A stretch of 5,463 nucleotides of DNA from Pirellulales bacterium. GTDB lineage: Bacteria > Planctomycetota > Planctomycetia > Pirellulales > JALHLM01. Both the position numbers and the translations under genes were made by a program. Below the pieces are notes generated by a model. It was not told where the DNA came from and made no database searches. It saw only the letters and a program-made list of their open reading frames with translations. Location: positions 1-5,463 of the forward strand of contig JALHLM010000422.1 of assembly GCA_022844585.1 (NCBI GenBank). Direction: 5' to 3'. Shown here in pieces: positions 1 through 4,865 of this stretch. Each line of letters begins with the position of its first letter. Position 1 is the first letter of the stretch.

Positions 1-13
1 GCTCTTCCGATCT
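1..13. other. Residual Illumina adapter sequence (artefact)
   Basis: The first 13 bases, GCTCTTCCGATCT, are identical to the 3' end of the standard Illumina TruSeq/universal adapter. A 13-base exact match at precisely the edge of the sequence is very unlikely by chance. The bases are best read as untrimmed adapter joined to the true genomic end at about position 14. They stay in frame with the following gene and would add four false residues (LFRS) to its translation. Confidence 0.9.
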
Positions 14-448
14 CTGCGGGTCGAAGGCCGCGCGCAACGCGGATTGGAGGACGTCGAGGAACAGGCGATCCTTGTCGAAGGACTCGCGGCGGTGGAGTTT
101 CAGGTCATTGACCTGGCCGATCCGGTGGAGATTGGCGGTGAGGCGGCCTACGAGATCGTGGTCAAGAATGAGGGCACCAAGGCCGCCGAAAATGTCGAGC
201 TCATGGCATTGCTGCCGGTGGAGATGCAGCTCGTCGCCGCGGAAGGACCGACCCGGCACAAGATCGCTGGTCAAAAACTGACCTTCGAGCCCATTGGCAC
301 GCTCGCCCCCGGTGCCACGGCGACGTTCCAGGTCACCGCCAAAACGGTCGACTCCGGCGACGCCCGGCTGCAAGTCAAGCTGATCACAGCGGACATGGAA
401 TCGCCGGTCACCAAGGAAGAGAACACGAAAGTGTTCGGCGACGAATAG
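14..448 (+). CDS. C-terminal end of a DUF11-domain (conserved repeat) surface protein, 5' truncated
   Basis: The frame is open from the left edge, so this is the last 144 residues of a longer protein. The TTG at 44 is an internal Leu codon, not a start. Residues about 27-126 form one DUF11-type domain. Visible hallmarks are the beta-rich segment ending in DPVEIGGEAAYEIVVKNEGT, then AAENVEL, a LP turn, LTFEPIGTLAPG and ATATFQVTAK. DUF11 modules have an Ig-like beta-sandwich fold and occur, often in tandem, in large exported or cell-surface proteins. The preceding segment (VEGLAAVEFQVIDLADP) looks like the linker between such modules. The tail PVTKEENTKVFGDE resembles the conserved ending of planctomycete members of this family, as I recall them. 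A structural or adhesive role outside the cell is inferred; no catalytic motif is visible. The signal peptide and upstream repeats lie outside the window. The family call is firm, the function unknown. Confidence 0.85.
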   Translation: MRVEGRAQRGLEDVEEQAILVEGLAAVEFQVIDLADPVEIGGEAAYEIVVKNEGTKAAENVELMALLPVEMQLVAAEGPTRHKIAGQKLTFEPIGTLAPGATATFQVTAKTVDSGDARLQVKLITADMESPVTKEENTKVFGDE

Positions 449-478
449 CCCCAAATCGGTCCTGGCACGCTCACGGCG

Positions 479-576
479 GTTGTGACACGGTCTCCCGGCC
501 GTGTCATGGTGCGGCCCGCCACACGTGGAGACCTGCGGTCGGGGCGGTGGCACGGTCAGGAGACACGTGCCACAAC
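479..576. repeat. REPIN-like doublet of palindromic repeats (element 1)
   Basis: Two hairpin-forming palindromes lie 40 bases apart in opposite orientation. The first (483-506) has arms TGACACGG and CCGTGTCA around TCTCCCGG. The second (547-573) has arms GTGGCACG and CGTGCCAC around GTCAGGAGACA. The outer ends are also inverted copies of each other: GTTGTGACACGGTCTCC at the left resembles the reverse complement of GGAGACACGTGCCACAAC at the right, with one substitution and one extra base. The whole element can therefore fold as one long hairpin. The same family recurs at 3685-3783. It begins 30 bases after the stop of the DUF11 gene. There is no T-run after either stem, so an ordinary intrinsic terminator is not supported. 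A REP/REPIN-type interspersed repeat is the best reading; no RAYT transposase is in the window. Confidence 0.75.
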
Positions 577-580
577 ACGC

Positions 581-622
581 CTCCTGGCTCCTGGCTCCTG
601 GCTCCTGGCTCCTGGCTTCTGC
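581..622. repeat. Heptanucleotide tandem repeat, CTCCTGG x5 plus one degenerate unit
   Basis: Five perfect head-to-tail copies of CTCCTGG occupy 581-615, followed by a degenerate copy CTTCTGC (616-622). The tract starts four bases after the REPIN-like element 1. Because the unit length is not a multiple of three, copy-number change would shift any frame read across it. It lies about 380 bases upstream of the desaturase start and is judged non-coding. It resembles the heptanucleotide STRR sequences described in filamentous cyanobacteria in form, not in unit sequence. Confidence 0.9.
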
Positions 623-999
623 CTCCCCGCCGATTTTTCCGCCAGCGCACGATTCTTTCCAGCGACTTCGGCGGCTTGGACGACTTCTTTCGTGAGGTGT
701 ACCTGCGAGGTGCATTTCTCGCCGCGAATCCTGCCGTCGGCACAAGCTTTGCCGGTGGGAGCGTTGACAACACCTCGGCATCTGGCACACTAGGAGACTC
801 ACGCCCCCTTGGCGTCCGCACTTCGTCTGGAAGACCCGCCCGCGTACGCCGCGATGCCGAGTCCGCACGTCGGCCGTCGCACAAGTGTCGTGGCGACTCG
901 TTCGCCGCGACCCTTCCACGGAAGGTTCCCTGGTTCGCCGTTTGCAGTTCACGCTCGACACGAGCCGTGGACCTCGAGCATCGAATTCGGAACAACCCG
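623..999. other. Gene-free stretch upstream of the desaturase
   Basis: This 377-base stretch has no open frame that I recognise as a protein. The desaturase frame happens to stay open back through it to a start-like codon at 547, and a minus-strand frame is open across 504-1019. Both run through the palindromes and heptamer tract, and neither gives recognisable family motifs, so both are treated as chance open frames in GC-rich DNA. The segment 661-760 reads in the desaturase frame as a somewhat protein-like FGGLDDFFREVYLRGAF, so a decayed gene cannot be ruled out. A candidate promoter at 764-791 is listed separately. Confidence 0.55.
764..791 (+). promoter_or_regulatory. Possible sigma70-type promoter for the desaturase
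   Basis: A perfect -35 hexamer TTGACA (764-769) is followed after 16 bases by CACACT (786-791), which matches only three of six positions of the -10 consensus. If used, it would give a leader of about 200 bases before the desaturase ATG. The -35 match stands out, but the -10 is weak and planctomycete promoters are poorly known, so this is tentative. Confidence 0.25.
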
Positions 1000-2115
1000 A
1001 TGAAACCCGTGAACTCCACTTCCGCGTACGGCGCGTTCTCGATCGGCGAGGCCCGGCGGATCGTCCGCGATTTGTTCGAGCCGAACCCGTGGCTCTACTG
1101 GATCGATTTTCTGGCCAGCATGACGCTCGGCGCGGCGGCGTTCTTCGCGATCCGCCGCTTGCCGCTGAGTTGGCCGCTGGTGGCGCTGGCGTTCGCGGTC
1201 TCGGTAGCCGCGTTCTATCGCGCCACCTTGTTCACGCACGAGTTGACGCATCTGCGCCAGGGCCAGTTCCGCGCGTTTCGTTTCGCCTGGAATTTGTTGT
1301 GCGGAATTCCGTTTTTGATGCCATCCTTTCTGTATCACACGCACGTCGCCCATCACATGCGGCGTCACTTCGGTACGGCGGACGACGGCGAATACCTGCC
1401 GTGGGGCGCGCAGCCCATTTGGCACTTATTCGTTTACCTAACGCAGTGCCTGGTGATGCCCGTCATCGCCGTCGCGCGATTCGCTCTGTTGACGCCGCTT
1501 TGCTGGCTGAGCCCGCGCTGCCGCGATTTCGTTCAACTCCACTGCTCGTCGATGGTGGTCGATCCGTTTTACGTCCGCCCGTTGCCGACGCGCCACGATC
1601 GCTGGATCTGGCGCGTACAGGAAGTGGCCTGCTTTGCACTCTTGTGGGGGAACGTCGCGGCGATGTCCCTGGGACTGGTCCCGCGCCCGCTGGAGTTGGT
1701 GGCGCAGGCCTACCTGACAGCCGCGACGATCATGTTGATCAACCAGATTCGCACGCTGGGTGCGCATCGCTACACAAACACCGGCGGTGAAATGACGTTC
1801 GTCGAGCAGATGCTCGACTCGGTGAACTATCCGGGCGGCAACTGGCTCCGCGCCCTCTGGGCGCCGGTGGGGCTGCGCTACCACGCGCTGCATCACCTGT
1901 TTCCCTCGATGCCTTATCATCACTTGGGCGAGGCGCATCGCCGACTGATGGAGCAACTCCCCGCCGACAGCCCCTATCGGCTCACCAACTGCCCCAGCCT
2001 CTGGCTGGCGCTCCGCCAACTCTGGGGGAACGCCCTGGCGTCGTCGCGGGCGCAGCGCGCGCCTGCCCGGCCGCATTTTACCGGTGGGCCGCTTCAACGG
2101 CCCGTGACGCGTTAG
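1000..2115 (+). CDS. Membrane fatty acid desaturase (diiron, FA_desaturase family)
   Basis: This encodes 371 residues, a normal length for an acyl-lipid/acyl-CoA-type integral membrane desaturase. These enzymes use a diiron centre, O2 and electrons from a ferredoxin- or cytochrome-type donor to introduce a double bond into a fatty acyl chain at the inner membrane. The three histidine boxes are in the expected order: H80-ELT-H84 (HxxxH), H115-VA-H118-H119 (HxxHH, preceded by H113), and H295-AL-H298-H299 (HxxHH). H256 in GAHRYTNTGGEM is a likely extra ligand region. Hydrophobic segments lie at about 34-51, 57-77, 96-112, 142-167, 205-226 and 232-250, with the His boxes facing one side. The ATG at 1000 is chosen because family-like sequence begins shortly after it. 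The frame is open further upstream but runs through repeats. No clear Shine-Dalgarno is seen (only a weak GGA nine bases upstream). Substrate and regioselectivity cannot be read, and a ketolase, hydroxylase or other diiron lipid oxidase of the same superfamily is possible. Confidence 0.9.
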   Translation: MKPVNSTSAYGAFSIGEARRIVRDLFEPNPWLYWIDFLASMTLGAAAFFAIRRLPLSWPLVALAFAVSVAAFYRATLFTHELTHLRQGQFRAFRFAWNLLCGIPFLMPSFLYHTHVAHHMRRHFGTADDGEYLPWGAQPIWHLFVYLTQCLVMPVIAVARFALLTPLCWLSPRCRDFVQLHCSSMVVDPFYVRPLPTRHDRWIWRVQEVACFALLWGNVAAMSLGLVPRPLELVAQAYLTAATIMLINQIRTLGAHRYTNTGGEMTFVEQMLDSVNYPGGNWLRALWAPVGLRYHALHHLFPSMPYHHLGEAHRRLMEQLPADSPYRLTNCPSLWLALRQLWGNALASSRAQRAPARPHFTGGPLQRPVTR

Positions 2116-2195
2116 GTAGACTGCCGTTGCGTGAGCTTACCCGTTGCGCCTGGGCTCTCTTGGTCAGCGGCTCATCTTGTCGGATCAACGCCACC

Positions 2196-2855
2196 ATGCT
2201 CCCACGCACGCTCGAACCCGAGGTCATGGAGTCGGCGCAGGACGCGCTCGACTACGACGCGATGGATCATCGCGAGGTCAATCGCGTGTTCGTGCGCGAT
2301 TTTCTCGCCACGGGGCCGGAGGTGTCCGAGACCCTCGACCTGGGGACCGGCACCGCGCAAATCCCAATCGAGCTGTGCCGACAGTCGGCGGAGGCCCGCG
2401 TGGTGGCCATCGATCTGTCGACCGAAATGCTGTTGGTGGCGAAAGCCAACGTCGAGGTGGCCTCGTTGCGGGACCGGATCCTGCTCGACTGCCGCGACGC
2501 CAAGCGCCTCCCGTATGCCGCCAGCCGGTTCAGCGCCGTCATTTCCAATAGCATCATTCACCATCTGCCCGAGCCAGCCCCGTCGCTTTCGGAAGCGGTC
2601 CGCGTGCTGCGCGTCGGCGGGCGCCTCTTCGTCCGCGACCTCGCGCGGCCGGACTCCGCCGCGCACGTCAGCGCGCTCGTCGAGCAGTACGCGGCGGGCG
2701 CGAATGAGCACCAGCGCCAACTCTTCGGCGCTTCGCTGCACGCGTCGCTGAATTTGGAGGAAATCCGCGAGTTGGTCGCCGCGCTCGGATTCGCGCCGGA
2801 GACCGTGCAACTCACCAGCGACCGCCACTGGACGTGGTCGGCGTTCAAGCCGTGA
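2196..2855 (+). CDS. Class I SAM-dependent methyltransferase, substrate unknown
   Basis: This encodes 219 residues with a Rossmann-type methyltransferase fold of the Methyltransf_11/25 kind. Motif I is LDLGTGTA (residues 47-54), which binds the SAM methionine part. The acidic residue after strand 2 is D73 in VVAIDLS, expected to contact the ribose hydroxyls. DCRDAKRLPY (98-107) is the segment that contacts the adenine, followed by FSAVISNSIIHHLPEP (112-127), typical of motif IV and after. VLRVGGRLFVRDL (137-149) is the strand 5 region. The C-terminus ends in SDRHWTWSAF. The ATG at 2196 is chosen over an in-frame TTG at 2127, because MLPRTLEPEVMESAQDALDYDAMDH reads like a true family N-terminus and the 23 extra residues do not. 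It lies 80 bases after the desaturase on the same strand, so co-transcription is possible. No Shine-Dalgarno is visible. Its end overlaps the convergent deacetylase. A small-molecule, quinone or lipid substrate is plausible but unproven. Confidence 0.88.
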   Translation: MLPRTLEPEVMESAQDALDYDAMDHREVNRVFVRDFLATGPEVSETLDLGTGTAQIPIELCRQSAEARVVAIDLSTEMLLVAKANVEVASLRDRILLDCRDAKRLPYAASRFSAVISNSIIHHLPEPAPSLSEAVRVLRVGGRLFVRDLARPDSAAHVSALVEQYAAGANEHQRQLFGASLHASLNLEEIRELVAALGFAPETVQLTSDRHWTWSAFKP

Positions 2856-3627
2856 CGCCTGTCGCCACATGGTCGCCCAGCGCTTTGCGTAACGGGTCGG
2901 CGTCCGCCCCGCAGAAGCCCAGATGCAGGCGCCGCCGCCAGCCTTCGGCATAACGGTAGCGGCCGCTCATTTGGCCGACTTCCGCCGAGAGATCCTTCAT
3001 GGTTTGCAGATACGAATCCAGCCCCTGCGTCGTGTCGAGCCAGGCTTTTTGGCTCGCGTGGCAGGCCAGCATCGCCGCCTTGTGTTCGATCACGTCGCCG
3101 ATGTCGACGAACAAGCCCGGCGTCACGCGGTTGCCGAGCGGGTCATGATTGCCGTGCGGTTGGGCGTGGTAGACGGTCAACTCGCCTGCGACATGCGGTC
3201 GCGGGGGGTCGGTCGCAAAATTAGGCATGCCCCGAACGAACGCCGCTGAGACCGCCAGGCGACAGGCATTCGTGTGATCCTCCATGTAATCGGCCGGCGC
3301 GTGCGTGAGTACGATGGTCGGCGCCACCTCGCGCACGATGGCCGCCAGCCGCGCCAGCGTCGGCTGGTCATAGAAGATCTCCAAATCGTTTACCAAACTT
3401 GGATGAAACACCGCGCCGATCGACTCCGCCGCGCGCCGCGCTTCCTCCGCGCGAATCCGCGCCGTGGTCTCGCGATCGGTCTCCATCGACCCGCAGCACC
3501 CGTTGGCGATGTTCAGGTAATGCAATTCATAGCCGGCGGCGCCCAAGCGCATCAGCGTGCCGGCCATGACGAATTCGATATCGTCAGGATGAGCGGCAAT
3601 GGCGAAGGCACGAGGGGGCGGGCTCAT
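2845..3627 (-). CDS. PIG-L/LmbE-family zinc-dependent deacetylase
   Basis: This encodes 260 residues, close to the usual size of bacterial PIG-L family enzymes (MshB, BshB and relatives), which remove the N-acetyl group from GlcNAc-type substrates. The N-terminal metal motif AHPDDIE is at residues 12-18: H13 and D16 are the expected zinc ligands and D15 the general base. The third zinc ligand is H118 in DYMEDHTNA (113-121). H158 or H161 in HAQPHGNHDP is the likely active-site histidine. The family-like IRAEEARRAAESIGA (58-72) and VDIGDVIEHKAAMLACHASQ (174-193) are both present. No signal peptide is seen, so it is probably cytoplasmic. The ATG at 3627 gives an N-terminus nine residues before the metal motif, as expected. 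A GGTG sits just upstream as a weak ribosome site. The substrate is not evident: no glycosyltransferase or thiol-cofactor gene is adjacent. The gene lies 196 bases behind the 180-residue membrane protein on the same strand. Confidence 0.92.
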   Translation of the reverse strand: MSPPPRAFAIAAHPDDIEFVMAGTLMRLGAAGYELHYLNIANGCCGSMETDRETTARIRAEEARRAAESIGAVFHPSLVNDLEIFYDQPTLARLAAIVREVAPTIVLTHAPADYMEDHTNACRLAVSAAFVRGMPNFATDPPRPHVAGELTVYHAQPHGNHDPLGNRVTPGLFVDIGDVIEHKAAMLACHASQKAWLDTTQGLDSYLQTMKDLSAEVGQMSGRYRYAEGWRRRLHLGFCGADADPLRKALGDHVATGVTA

Positions 3628-3634
3628 TTTTCAC

Positions 3635-3666
3635 CGCAGAGGCGTTGAGACGCGGAGGGAGAAGAG
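3635..3666. repeat. Purine-rich low-complexity tract with 8-base spacing
   Basis: Related 8-base units follow each other: CGCAGAGG (3635-3642), CGTTGAGA (3643-3650), CGCGGAGG (3651-3658), then the looser GAGAAGAG (3659-3666). On the minus strand it lies in the leader of the deacetylase gene, starting eight bases before its ATG. Similar CGCAGAG-type tracts are, as I recall, common between genes in several high-GC environmental bacteria. I see no promoter within it. Confidence 0.6.
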
Positions 3667-3684
3667 GGAGGGTGAGCGGCTGAT

Positions 3685-3783
3685 GTGGCACGGCCTCCCG
3701 ACCGTGCCACCGATCCGACCGAAGGTCTCCAATTCCGGGCGCTTTCCGGCCCGCGTGTCACGGTCGGGAGACCGTGCCACAAC
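3685..3783. repeat. REPIN-like doublet of palindromic repeats (element 2)
   Basis: Two palindromes of the same family as element 1 lie in opposite orientation. The first (3685-3710) has perfect 9-base arms GTGGCACGG and CCGTGCCAC around CCTCCCGA. The second (3755-3780) has arms GTGTCACGGTC and GACCGTGCCAC around GGGA, with one T-C mismatch. The outer ends pair with each other over 17 bases (3685-3701 with 3764-3780) with a single mismatch, so the whole element can fold as one long hairpin. CCACAAC (3777-3783) at the right end is shared with element 1. The element lies between two minus-strand genes, after the 180-residue membrane protein and before the deacetylase. No T-run follows the stems. 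Confidence 0.8.
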
Positions 3784-3792
3784 GAAGTCCTC

Positions 3793-3816
3793 ACTGAAAA
3801 CTGAACACTGAAAACT
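3793..3816. repeat. Heptanucleotide tandem repeat, ACTGAAA/ACTGAAC
   Basis: Three consecutive 7-base units read ACTGAAA (3793-3799), ACTGAAC (3800-3806) and ACTGAAA (3807-3813), followed by a partial ACT (3814-3816). It sits between REPIN-like element 2 and the stop of the 180-residue membrane protein gene. It is AT-rich against a GC-rich background and shows no coding potential. Confidence 0.8.
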
Positions 3817-3823
3817 TAGAACT

Positions 3824-4366
3824 CTACCGTCCCATCCGAATCTCGGGCCGGTCCACTTCGTATTCGTATAACAGCCAACGGTCCCCGTCCTTGCGGTATT
3901 TCATCGTGAATTCCAGAATCGCGTTCTGGTATGGCACCTGGCCGCGGCGGTCGTTGGCGTTCACGCGGCAGGTGAAGCGCGCGACGGCGGTCGGCGGGTC
4001 GGCAGTGTCGTCGATCGTGACTTCCAGATCGCGGGCGATGTTGACGGTGTTGATCTGGTAGCGGGGCATGTGGCGTTCGGCGGCGCCACGCACGCCGGTG
4101 GCGTCCGGGGCGACAAACGTGAGTACCGTGGGGACGTCATCGGATTCGAGCGCGGCGGCGAGTCCCTGCAACGCCTCCTCGACCTCTTCGGTGGCGGTCG
4201 TCACGACGCGCTCGATGAGCACCGCGGCCACGACGAGCGCCGCGACGACTCCCATGGCGATCGCCACCCACCGACGTTGAACGGCGAACAGCACGCTCGC
4301 CAACACGAGCTCGGCCATCACGCCGATCAAGATTGCCGGCCAGGGCGTTTCTAAGAGCCAAGTCAT
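3824..4366 (-). CDS. Membrane-anchored protein with a possible NTF2/SnoaL-like domain, function unknown
   Basis: This encodes 180 residues and I do not recognise a named family. Two hydrophobic helices stand at the N-terminus (about 8-29 and 33-51), separated by a short basic turn QRRW. The remaining 130 residues are soluble. The segment EEVEEALQGLAAALESDDVPTVLTFVAPDA (60-89) looks like the helical start of an NTF2/SnoaL-like alpha+beta barrel. It is followed by alternating strands, including VEVTI-like, AVARFTCRV, NAILEFTMKYRKDGDRWLLYEYEV (148-171); the K-DGDRWLL turn is typical of such folds. Topology by the positive-inside rule is unclear, and the soluble part may face either side. Its ATG overlaps the stop of the upstream 126-residue membrane protein by four bases (ATGA), which suggests translational coupling and joint function. 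The NTF2-like assignment is inferred from pattern only. Confidence 0.8.
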   Translation of the reverse strand: MTWLLETPWPAILIGVMAELVLASVLFAVQRRWVAIAMGVVAALVVAAVLIERVVTTATEEVEEALQGLAAALESDDVPTVLTFVAPDATGVRGAAERHMPRYQINTVNIARDLEVTIDDTADPPTAVARFTCRVNANDRRGQVPYQNAILEFTMKYRKDGDRWLLYEYEVDRPEIRMGR

Positions 4367-4743
4367 GGGGACCGCTCGACTTTCTCAGCCGTGACGCCGC
4401 TCGCCGCGGCGGGGGCGCGACTGCGCGTGGCAACGAGCCAACGGGCGCGTTCACGCGTCCATTGAATCCAACCCACCGCCGCCAAGATGCACAAAAACGC
4501 GGCCAGCGGGGCGACCGAGATCAAGCTGTTTTCGCCGCCGCCGCGCTCACCCGGCTCGAACGCTTCGGCCGGCACGTCAATCGGCTGCTGGGCCCGCACC
4601 CGACCTTCGAGCTTTTGTTCCAACCGTGCCTGGCGGCGCATCCACTTCGGCCCGATCACCAACACGGCCGCCAAGGCCACCAACGAAAACACCACCAGCC
4701 ACAGCCAAGGAGATTCGTAGGGATGATCGGGGGGAGGAGACAT
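4363..4743 (-). CDS. Small two-helix membrane protein, function unknown
   Basis: This encodes 126 residues with no family I can name. Helix 1 is about residues 12-31 (PWLWLVVFSLVALAAVLVIG) and helix 2 about 76-95 (SVAPLAAFLCILAAVGWIQW). Between them lies a 40-residue charged loop, GPKWMRRQARLEQKLEGRVRAQQ then an acidic Pro-rich part, which could form a short coiled coil. A basic tail (TRERARW, TRSRAP) follows helix 2. The positive-inside rule puts both basic segments in the cytoplasm only if helix 2 is re-entrant or the topology is unusual. The ATG at 4743 is chosen: the frame is open to 4830, but that extension is encoded by the intergenic inverted repeat. The stop overlaps the next gene's start (ATGA at 4366-4363). 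It lies 122 bases behind enolase on the same strand and could be read from the enolase transcript. Confidence 0.78.
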   Translation of the reverse strand: MSPPPDHPYESPWLWLVVFSLVALAAVLVIGPKWMRRQARLEQKLEGRVRAQQPIDVPAEAFEPGERGGGENSLISVAPLAAFLCILAAVGWIQWTRERARWLVATRSRAPAAASGVTAEKVERSP

Positions 4744-4756
4744 CGGAAATGCAAAA

Positions 4757-4850
4757 TGCAGAATGATGAATGATGAACGCCTGAGGCGCTCCAGGCCAAT
4801 TCTACCGGTTCCGTGTCCCCAATTCATCATTCATCATTCATCATTCTGCA
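4757..4850. repeat. Perfect 21-bp inverted repeat built from heptamers
   Basis: The left arm 4757-4777 (TGCAGAATGATGAATGAT plus GAA) is the exact reverse complement of the right arm 4830-4850, with a 52-base spacer. Both arms are made of a 7-base unit: GAATGAT twice on the left (4761-4774), and ATTCATC three times on the right (4822-4842) plus a partial. The right side extends one unit beyond the paired part. The spacer contains a small hairpin, CGCC-TGA-GGCG (4779-4789). In minus-strand RNA this stem would form just after the enolase stop and before the 126-residue gene. It is followed by only a short TTTT, so a terminator, processing or mRNA-stabilising role is possible but not shown. Confidence 0.85.
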
Positions 4851-4865
4851 TACCGTGTTCCGTCT

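Noticed and set aside
483..573. Intrinsic terminator for the DUF11 gene
   Set aside because: The stems are strong, but no T-run follows either of them, and the same palindromes recur in doublets elsewhere, which fits an interspersed repeat better.
547..999. An N-terminal extension of the desaturase starting at 547
   Set aside because: It would translate the second palindrome and the heptamer tract into APGSWLL-type repeats and gives no family-like sequence. The ATG at 1000 fits the expected N-terminus.
504..1019. A 171-residue minus-strand frame upstream of the desaturase
   Set aside because: It crosses both the heptamer tract and a palindrome, is rich in Arg, Ser and Pro as expected of shadow frames in GC-rich DNA, and shows no domain.
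1438..2097. A 219-residue minus-strand frame antisense to the desaturase
   Set aside because: It is the GC-driven shadow of the desaturase; the plus-strand frame has the conserved histidine boxes.
2127..2195. A TTG start 69 bases upstream for the methyltransferase
   Set aside because: The extra 23 residues do not resemble the family N-terminus, whereas MLPRTLEPEV at 2196 does.
479..3783. A CRISPR array made of the repeated palindromes
   Set aside because: There are only two copies at each site, in alternating orientation, without regular direct repeats and spacers, and there is no cas gene.
4744..4830. A start at 4830 for the 126-residue membrane protein
   Set aside because: The extra 29 residues are encoded by the 21-bp inverted repeat and its spacer. 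The ATG at 4743 sits just before a normal first membrane helix.
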